Source: Bacteroidota bacterium (GTDB lineage: Bacteria; Bacteroidota; Ignavibacteria; SZUA-365). From it: a DNA stretch of 5,462 bases. The stretch lies in assembly GCA_018224345.1 (NCBI GenBank), contig JAGTUW010000006.1:1-5462 (forward strand). Reading direction: 5' to 3'. Each line of letters starts with the position of its first letter. Position 1 is the stretch's first letter. A program made the translations under genes and the position numbers. The notes below the pieces were generated by a model, which saw only the letters and a list, made by a program, of their open reading frames with translations, was not told the origin of the DNA and searched no databases. Positions 1-4,453 of this stretch are shown piece after piece.

Positions 1-976
1 CCGCTTCGAGTTCCTTGTTCTTCTGATAATCAGTCGATTCGCCCCGTGCCGCTACTTCCATGATGCGGTTGAGATGCAGTTTGTTGATCTGACTTCCCGT
101 CACCATCGCTGCGACTTTCTCCTCTTCCCGCACTTTCCAGCGAACGAACTCCTCGATATCCGGGTGATCGATATTGAGCACGACCATTTTAGCGGCCCTG
201 CGTGTGGTCCCTCCCGATTTGATGGCGCCGGCGGCACGATCATTGATCTTGAGAAAGGACATCAGTCCCGAAGAAATCCCGCCACCGGAAAGCCGCTCAT
301 TGCGTCCGCGAAGATTGCTGAAATTGCTTCCCGTGCCGGAACCGTATTTGAAGATGCGGGCCTCGCGCGTGACAAGATCAAAAATCCCTCCCTCATTTAC
401 CAGATCATCTTCCACCGATTGAATGAAACAGGCATGCGGCTGGGGATGACTGTAGGCATCTTCGGAAGCACGGATGTCGCCGGTCTCCGGTTCAGCATAA
501 AAATGTCCCTGGGAATTCCCCGTAATCCCATACGCGTAGTGCAGGCCTGTGTTGAACCACTGCGGTGAATTCGGGGCGACCATCTGCCTCAACAGGGTGT
601 AGGCGGTCTCCTGATAATAATTCTCCGCATCCTCAGCCGTGTCGAAATAGTCATACCGCTCTCCCCACTCACGCCAGCAACCGGCCATGCGGTGTACCAC
701 CTGTCGAATGCTGCGCTCACCTCCTTCGAGAGGCTTCCCCTGCTCGTCGACCCGCGGGTTCCCGTCCTCATCAAGCAAAGGCACACCTGCCTTGCGAAAG
801 TATTTCTGTGCAAGAATATCTGTCGCCATCTGTGACCAGTGCGAAGGAACCTCGATGTCGTGCAACTCGAATACGACGCTGCCATCGGGATTGCGGAGCA
901 CGGAAGATCGCTTCACATACTCGAAACAGTCAAACGCGCTCTGTCCGGGAAGGGTGAATCGACGGGAAATTTTCAT
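1..976 (-). CDS. nrdJ: Vitamin B12-dependent (class II) ribonucleotide reductase, N-terminal 325 residues, cut by the left edge
   Basis: Class II ribonucleotide reductases reduce ribonucleotides to deoxyribonucleotides in the cytoplasm, using adenosylcobalamin to make the thiyl radical; they need no oxygen. The reading frame is open from an ATG at 976 to the window edge. Family signatures seen: KYFRKAGVP (58-66), a run around RQVVHRMAGCW (91-101), APNSPQWFNTGL (134-145), QPHACFIQSVEDDLV (179-193), KYGSGTGSNFSNLRG (210-224) and AGAIKSGGTTRRAAKMV (249-265), all as in the long NrdJ (TIGR02504-type) proteins. C183 in HACFI probably is the first of the redox-active active-site cysteines (inference from the family). 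The rest of the catalytic barrel, including the radical cysteine, and the C-terminus lie beyond the window. The start is well fixed: an in-frame TAA at 994-992 lies six codons upstream with no other start between. No clear Shine-Dalgarno is seen. The gene is separated from anmK by 438 bases and has its own promoter candidates. Confidence 0.97.
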   Translation of the reverse strand, partial: MKISRRFTLPGQSAFDCFEYVKRSSVLRNPDGSVVFELHDIEVPSHWSQMATDILAQKYFRKAGVPLLDEDGNPRVDEQGKPLEGGERSIRQVVHRMAGCWREWGERYDYFDTAEDAENYYQETAYTLLRQMVAPNSPQWFNTGLHYAYGITGNSQGHFYAEPETGDIRASEDAYSHPQPHACFIQSVEDDLVNEGGIFDLVTREARIFKYGSGTGSNFSNLRGRNERLSGGGISSGLMSFLKINDRAAGAIKSGGTTRRAAKMVVLNIDHPDIEEFVRWKVREEEKVAAMVTGSQINKLHLNRIMEVAARGESTDYQKNKELEA

Positions 977-1055
977 AGGGCCGGATACTTTTTAATGATG
1001 CAGGGAACATACGTGAATTCGAAAACGGAAAAGACACGGAACGCAGTACAACGAC

Positions 1056-1084
1056 GCATGAAAGAATGCGTAAACTGCATGAAA
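1056..1084. repeat. Direct repeat GCATGAAA, two copies 21 bases apart, in the nrdJ leader
   Basis: GCATGAAA occurs at 1056-1063 and 1077-1084, a period of 21 bases (two helical turns). The first copy also lies in a dyad, ACGCAT / ATGCGT with a six-base spacer, at 1054-1071. It lies inside the predicted nrdJ leader, so it could be an operator or an RNA structure, but repeats this short can arise by chance. Confidence 0.35.
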
Positions 1085-1209
1085 TCAACGGTTTGGAAAC
1101 AACTCCCGAGGCGATACTCTTTTGATCCGCAACCAGGGGAGCGAAGACAATTCCTTGACGGAAACACTCGTATTCCGGGCGTTGAGAACACCGCTGAGAT
1201 GTGACGTTG

Positions 1210-1239
1210 AATATACATCCGGCGCTCCGTACGTGTCAA
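1210..1239 (-). promoter_or_regulatory. Sigma-70-like promoter for nrdJ
   Basis: Read on the minus strand, a perfect -35 hexamer TTGACA (1239-1234) is followed after 18 bases by TATATT (1215-1210), five of six matches to TATAAT. Transcription would begin near 1203, leaving a leader of about 225 bases before the nrdJ ATG at 976. Orientation and position fit a dedicated nrdJ promoter. It is a housekeeping-type pair rather than the TAnnTTTG type of Bacteroidetes. Confidence 0.6.
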
Positions 1240-1283
1240 GATGAAAGTTGTCTGCCACTTTAGAGAGCAATTTAAATAATTCC

Positions 1284-1297
1284 TGCAACCTGTTGCA
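1284..1297. repeat. Perfect 6+2+6 dyad TGCAAC-CT-GTTGCA upstream of the nrdJ promoter
   Basis: The two arms are exact reverse complements around a two-base centre. With a one-base bulge the symmetry extends to the flanking CC and GG (1282-1300). The compact dyad looks more like a binding site for a dimeric regulator than an RNA hairpin. It lies about 45 bases upstream of the strong -35 box and just downstream of another weak promoter candidate. Read on the minus strand it could also be a weak terminator for anmK, but only a broken AT-rich tail follows. Confidence 0.4.
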
Positions 1298-1304
1298 AGG
1301 CAAT

Positions 1305-1333
1305 ATGTTAAGTTTCAAAAAATTTAATGTAAA
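1305..1333 (-). promoter_or_regulatory. Possible second, distal nrdJ promoter
   Basis: On the minus strand TTTACA (1333-1328, five of six to TTGACA) is followed after 17 bases by TAACAT (1310-1305, four of six to TATAAT). The start point would fall next to the dyad at 1284-1297, where a bound repressor could block it. The region is AT-rich, so chance matches are likely. Confidence 0.25.
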
Positions 1334-1414
1334 ACTTGAAGTTCCCGACTCTTTTGTTAGAGAGCGGACATAAACATCTCACCGGATCCCAACAAATATG
1401 CGATTTCGGCCCGT

Positions 1415-2620
1415 TCAGGCGGGAAGCGAAAGCGCGCCGAGCAGTGCTGCGCGTTCCGCCCCCGTTGCGGAAGGGGCATTCGCCGGATTGCCCATCAGCC
1501 ACTCATTGGCGAGAACGGCAAAAGCGAGTGCTTCTTTTGCCTGCGGCGAAATCCCGAGCACCTCGGTACTTTCCACTGTCGCTTGCGAAAAGGCATGACG
1601 CAGGCCTTCAACGATGAACTGATTATGTGCGCCGCCTCCACTGAGGAGAAGGCGGAAGGACCGATCATCCTTCACGAACGAACGCACATGCATCGCGATA
1701 CTACGCACGGTGCACTCGCTCACCGTAGCGATCACGTCGGCGATGTCCGGAACAGACAATTCCCTTGAAACGGAGATAAGGTTGTCCAGATAGTTCTCTC
1801 CGAAACTTTCGCGACCTGTTGATTTCGGAGGCTGTTTTCTGAAAAATGGATGCTGCATCATCCACGCAAGCAGATCAGCGTTTACCGAACCCGCACGAGC
1901 CGTCGCACCGTCTTCGTCAAATTCACGACCGTAATACTTCCGCATCAATGCATCAATGAGCATGTTGCCCGGCCCCGTATCGAATGCGGCAATATCCAGC
2001 AGGTCTCCGCCTGCAGGCAATACAGTCATGTTGGCAATACCACCGAGATTGAGGAGAATTCTGTCCTCGGTGTTCGAATGAAACAGCAGATAATCGACGT
2101 AGGGAACCAACGGCGCGCCCTGTCCGCCCAGTGCCATATCGCCTGCACGGAAATCATGGACCACCGGACACTGCAGAAGGGTGGCCAGTGTGGGACCGCT
2201 TCCAATCTGCAGGGTGGAACGAATATCATACCCGGAGATTTCAATCGCCTCCGGCAAATGGCGCAATGTCTGTCCGTGCATACCGATGAGATCGATGTCC
2301 TCCAGCGGGATCCCGCTCTCACGGGACGCCGTCCTCACAGCATCGGCATAGACATGTGCCAGTGCGATATGCAGCAAACAGATGTCGTTGACATTGCTCG
2401 ATGCGACTTCGCAGTTATTGAAAATCCGCTGCTGCAATTCTTCGGCGTAGAGTACTTCCACATAATGCAGTTGTTCGATGCGGGAGGCCCCCCCGCCACC
2501 ATGAATGCGTGTCAGCACGACATCGACCGCGTCGACCGAGGTCCCGGACATGATGCCGCAGACCACTCTGGACGGGCGTGTGATCATGCGGGTAAGTATT
2601 TCAAGTGGTGTGTCTGTCAT
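1415..2620 (-). CDS. anmK: Anhydro-N-acetylmuramic acid kinase (401 aa)
   Basis: AnmK is a cytoplasmic kinase that hydrolyses the 1,6-anhydro ring of anhydro-MurNAc, released during peptidoglycan turnover, and phosphorylates it to MurNAc-6-phosphate. Numbering from the ATG at 2620, the sequence shows the first phosphate-binding motif GIMSGTSVDAVD (22-33), IGMHGQTLRHLP (112-123), DFRAGDMALGGQGAPLVP (156-173, with the aspartate expected to be the catalytic base, D161, by family analogy), LLNLGGIANM (189-198), AFDTGPGNMLID (212-223), STGRESFG (267-274), LLSGGGAHN (325-333), a KEALAFAVLANEW segment (362-374) and the typical GNPAN end (377-381). Length is normal and all expected motifs are present. 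The start is uncertain: TTG at 2659 and ATG at 2587 are in frame too. ATG 2620 is preferred for GCGGGA upstream and an N-terminus usual for the family. The upstream barrel gene ends 66 bases away, so co-transcription is likely. A G7 tract lies at codons 42-44. Confidence 0.96.
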   Translation of the reverse strand: MTDTPLEILTRMITRPSRVVCGIMSGTSVDAVDVVLTRIHGGGGASRIEQLHYVEVLYAEELQQRIFNNCEVASSNVNDICLLHIALAHVYADAVRTASRESGIPLEDIDLIGMHGQTLRHLPEAIEISGYDIRSTLQIGSGPTLATLLQCPVVHDFRAGDMALGGQGAPLVPYVDYLLFHSNTEDRILLNLGGIANMTVLPAGGDLLDIAAFDTGPGNMLIDALMRKYYGREFDEDGATARAGSVNADLLAWMMQHPFFRKQPPKSTGRESFGENYLDNLISVSRELSVPDIADVIATVSECTVRSIAMHVRSFVKDDRSFRLLLSGGGAHNQFIVEGLRHAFSQATVESTEVLGISPQAKEALAFAVLANEWLMGNPANAPSATGAERAALLGALSLPA

Positions 2621-2672
2621 CACAAGCAATCCCGCGTGTAGAAAGGAACGAATTGTCAATATACGATTTCAG

Positions 2673-2690
2673 CTGACAAAACGGTGTCAG
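2673..2690. repeat. Inverted repeat CTGACA-6-TGTCAG at the end of the second barrel gene
   Basis: Six-base perfect arms flank a six-base spacer. The dyad overlaps the TGA stop (2689-2687) of the barrel gene and lies just upstream of anmK. On the minus strand no T-run follows, so an intrinsic terminator is unlikely. It might be a weak RNA hairpin between genes of one operon, or an operator. Confidence 0.4.
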
Positions 2691-3394
2691 AGCAATAGAA
2701 GCACTCCTACACGTGCACGCCAGATCGAAAGTTCCTGAAGTGAAAATCGGTCTTCATCGACGGCCCTTCCAAGCGGTTGTGTGTACCGGAGCGCCACCTG
2801 CATCGACAGGCGGGACGTGAAGCTGGGTTCGAGTCCGATTTCCCCGCTGATCGCCATCCCCATCGTGTTCTCACGATAATTCCACCGCGTCGTCTGCTTG
2901 CCTTCTCTTTCAGAATAGCCGGTGTAGCTGACCACAAAGGCGTCCTCTCCACCGACGAGCAGGGAGACCCGCGGGCCTCCGGCGATGTACAAAGGAATGG
3001 GCAAGGACGGAACATGATATTGCAGCATGAATGGAAATTCGATACTGCTGCGTTTGGTTCTCAGAATTTCAATCTTCGGATCACCATCGTGCTGGGCACT
3101 CCATGACTGTTCGCCCCAGGCGATATCCACCTGCAAACGCAAGACTTCGCTGACCGGGAAGCCCAGCGTGAAACCGGCGACAATGCTGCGTTCCATAGTC
3201 GATTGAAATTCACCGGTATAGGGGAACACATTGTAGCGCAGTATTCCGGTCTGCAATCCGCTGTGCAAACCGATATGCATAGGGAACGCCTCCGTGTCAC
3301 CCCTTCCCTGAGCGTGAACAGCGTGAGTCGGCACCGTCCCCAGCGACAGTGATCCAATGAGAAAGAACAGGATTGCAGCGAGATGTTTTCTCAC
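2687..3394 (-). CDS. Outer-membrane beta-barrel protein (235 aa), PorT/OMP_b-brl type
   Basis: Predicted small outer-membrane barrel; precise function unknown. Residues 1-28 form a signal peptide: basic MRKH, a hydrophobic run LAAILFFLIGSLSLG, then a cut after AVHA before Q29. The rest alternates polar and non-polar residues as in amphipathic strands. The stretch at 117-149 contains SIEFPFMLQYHV and PLYIAGGPRVSLLVG, which resembles the conserved middle of the OMP_b-brl_2 family (pattern like EIPLLLKY then PY..AGP). The last strand is WRARVGVLLLL. The start is GTG at 3394, overlapping the upstream stop by four bases (GTGA), so translation is probably coupled. A G8 tract lies three bases before the GTG and may act as an unusual ribosome-binding site. 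It shares family and size with the gene before it, so the pair may be an old duplication, though identity by eye is low. Confidence 0.85.
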   Translation of the reverse strand: MRKHLAAILFFLIGSLSLGTVPTHAVHAQGRGDTEAFPMHIGLHSGLQTGILRYNVFPYTGEFQSTMERSIVAGFTLGFPVSEVLRLQVDIAWGEQSWSAQHDGDPKIEILRTKRSSIEFPFMLQYHVPSLPIPLYIAGGPRVSLLVGGEDAFVVSYTGYSEREGKQTTRWNYRENTMGMAISGEIGLEPSFTSRLSMQVALRYTQPLGRAVDEDRFSLQELSIWRARVGVLLLL

Positions 3395-4110
3395 TGTCCC
3401 CCCCCGAATCTGAATAACAATGCAAAGCGAATGCGCCAGACATCGGGTGCCTCCCAGGTCAGTAGATCGTCCCTGAGCAACGGCGTCAATTCCATGGTGT
3501 AGCGTACACCCAGCAACACTGCAACACGTGACGATGCGCTGATGTCGAGCCCGGCTTCAGCGAGCAAAGCACTGTACAACTGGTTGAGGTTGCGTCTCCG
3601 GCGGATGGTTGATTTGCGAACTGGTTCATCGCTGATGCGATGTTCTTCGATCATCATGGTCAATGCAGTCAGGTTCATACCGAATTCCACACCAACACCA
3701 GCGTATGGCCGCAACAGGCCGGTCGCAATCGGAAAATATTTACCCAACATCGGAATCCCGAGATACTCGACGGGATCCTGCGACAATGCATAATTGACTC
3801 CGCCAAGCCGCTGCATCGTCGATATCGGTGTGTTGCGCTGGCCGTGATGAGGACTGAATTCCAGCACGAGCTTTGGTGCGACATGGTATTCAAGAATAAA
3901 GCCTGCATAGCCGTTCTGTCGCACTTCCTCATCCATGGTGCTGCGCTGCTCGCCGGAGGACAACCACGTATATCGGTTCTGTCCTGCGGTCACGCCAACC
4001 TGCACGCCAATACGGAACGGCCTTTCCTGCTGCGCATGCAGTCCGCTTCCGCTCAAGAGAAACAAAGGCAGAAGCACCCATGATATATATTCTCTTCGGC
4101 CTGTCGTCAT
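3391..4110 (-). CDS. Outer-membrane beta-barrel protein (239 aa), PorT/OMP_b-brl type
   Basis: Predicted small outer-membrane barrel of unknown specific function and first gene of the proposed operon. Residues 1-26 look like a signal peptide: an n-region with RR at 5-6, the hydrophobic WVLLPLFLLSG (11-21), and a cut after LHA before QQ (27-28). The mature part has amphipathic strands such as RIGVQVGVTAG (33-43) and GFILEYHVAPKLVLEF (70-85). The family-like centre EYLGIPMLGKYFPI (115-128) leads to RPYAGVGVEFGMNL (134-147). A basic stretch RRRR (170-173) probably belongs to a loop. The last strand WRIRFALLFRF ends in the aromatic residue usual for barrels, but a short GGGQ tail follows, encoded by the G8 tract. 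The start is ATG 4110 with an AGGG five bases upstream (4119-4116). The stop overlaps the next gene. Confidence 0.85.
   Translation of the reverse strand: MTTGRREYISWVLLPLFLLSGSGLHAQQERPFRIGVQVGVTAGQNRYTWLSSGEQRSTMDEEVRQNGYAGFILEYHVAPKLVLEFSPHHGQRNTPISTMQRLGGVNYALSQDPVEYLGIPMLGKYFPIATGLLRPYAGVGVEFGMNLTALTMMIEEHRISDEPVRKSTIRRRRNLNQLYSALLAEAGLDISASSRVAVLLGVRYTMELTPLLRDDLLTWEAPDVWRIRFALLFRFGGGQ
3398..3405 (-). repeat. G8 homopolymer at the junction of the two barrel genes
   Basis: Eight consecutive G on the coding strand form the codons GGG GGG GGA of the first barrel gene, ending three bases before the GTG start of the second. It therefore encodes a C-terminal tail and occupies the Shine-Dalgarno position at once. 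One extra G, or a -1 ribosomal slip, would put translation of the first gene in the frame of the second (…ACA GTG AGA AAA…), fusing the two proteins. Confidence 0.85.
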
Positions 4111-4231
4111 CGTAACCCTGTAAGCAACTCTCTGTTGTTCCTTTATGTTGCCTCCCCGCTTCCATCGTCTCTACTTGACACGCGGAGAGGAAAAGCGTTA
4201 CCGATCCTGTCGGTGCATTGCGTTCCTCACT

Positions 4232-4245
4232 GAAATATAATCATA
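4232..4245 (-). promoter_or_regulatory. Possible -10/-7 region for the barrel operon
   Basis: On the minus strand TATGAT (4245-4240) runs into TATATTTC (4239-4232). The latter matches the Bacteroidetes -7 pattern TAnnTTTG in all but the last base, and the former matches TATAAT in five of six. No good -35 or -33 element is seen at the right distance, only a T-rich run. The position, about 125 bases before the ATG at 4110, is plausible. Confidence 0.3.
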
Positions 4246-4251
4246 CTCCCA

Positions 4252-4282
4252 TTTGACTTTTTAAAAAAATATCTTAGATTTG
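4252..4282 (+). promoter_or_regulatory. Promoter for the beta-helix gene, Bacteroidetes-type with a sigma-70-like overlay
   Basis: TTTG (4252-4255) is followed after 19 bases by TAGATTTG (4275-4282), an exact match to the published Bacteroidetes elements TTTG (-33) and TAnnTTTG (-7). The same bases also read as TTGACT (4253-4258), 16 bases, TAGATT (4275-4280), close to a sigma-70 pair. The spacer is rich in A and T. Transcription would start near 4288, about 165 bases before the chosen ATG. Confidence 0.65.
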
Positions 4283-4313
4283 TTGCGTCCTCTCACTCTC
4301 ACTTGACGACACG

Positions 4314-4331
4314 CTGATGGTGCTCCATCAG
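4314..4331 (+). other. Leader hairpin CTGATGG-TGCT-CCATCAG
   Basis: A perfect seven-base stem with a four-base loop lies in the predicted leader of the beta-helix gene. No T-run follows, so it is not a simple terminator. The base of the left arm (GCTGA, 4313-4317) can instead pair with TCAGC at 4340-4344, so two alternative folds exist. Confidence 0.45.
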
Positions 4332-4453
4332 AATGTCAGTCAGCATAAGCCAAGTCTGCCCGAAATAGCGGACTTTCAGGTCCGCATAAACGACACTGAT
4401 CGCGCCATGACGCGAACAGAACACGATCGACAAAAGGAATGTCCACGATCAAC

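Larger units (their letters stand above)
977..1414. other. Intergenic region between anmK and nrdJ (438 bases), including the nrdJ leader
   Basis: No convincing protein gene is seen on either strand. Short open frames here (up to 77 codons on the minus strand, 121 on the plus strand) lack family signatures and start context. The stretch nearest anmK (about 1263-1350) is AT-rich. It holds a possible upstream promoter and a dyad. A strong promoter pair at 1210-1239 would give a leader of about 225 bases for nrdJ. I looked for an adenosylcobalamin riboswitch, which would be natural before a B12-dependent reductase, but saw no B12-box-like GCCACTG pattern in the right orientation. No strong anmK terminator with a T-run is evident either. 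Confidence 0.75.
4111..4453. other. Divergent intergenic region between the barrel operon and the beta-helix gene
   Basis: No credible gene is seen in these 343 bases. The left part (4111-4230) would be the leader of the barrel operon, with an AGGG ribosome-binding site close to its ATG. The centre (4232-4282) is AT-rich and carries promoter candidates in both directions. The right part is a plus-strand leader of roughly 150 bases with a tandem TCTCAC pair (4291-4302) near the expected start point, a hairpin at 4314-4331 and an AAGGA at 4434-4438. Confidence 0.75.

Noticed and set aside
74..568. 164-codon plus-strand open frame
   Set aside because: It is antisense to the strongly conserved NrdJ coding region and shows no recognisable domain.
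839..1204. 121-codon plus-strand open frame entering the intergenic region
   Set aside because: A third of it is antisense to nrdJ, and the remainder shows no protein-like pattern or promoter.
1201..1260. GCCACT on the plus strand as a cobalamin riboswitch B12 box
   Set aside because: It is on the strand opposite to nrdJ transcription, lacks the rest of the box and lies upstream of the likely start point.
1085..1318. 77-codon minus-strand open frame in the nrdJ upstream region
   Set aside because: It starts at a TTG, spans the promoter candidate, has no ribosome-binding site and no familiar motif. A non-coding region explains it better.
1310..1337. AAGTTT / AAACTT inverted repeat with an A/T-rich centre, as a terminator for anmK
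   Set aside because: The stem is only six A/T-rich pairs around a 16-base loop, and no T-run follows on the minus strand. It is too weak to call.
1850..2641. 263-codon plus-strand open frame
   Set aside because: It lies fully antisense to anmK, which has every family motif. The translation is rich in Q, H and C and shows no domain, as expected for a shadow frame.
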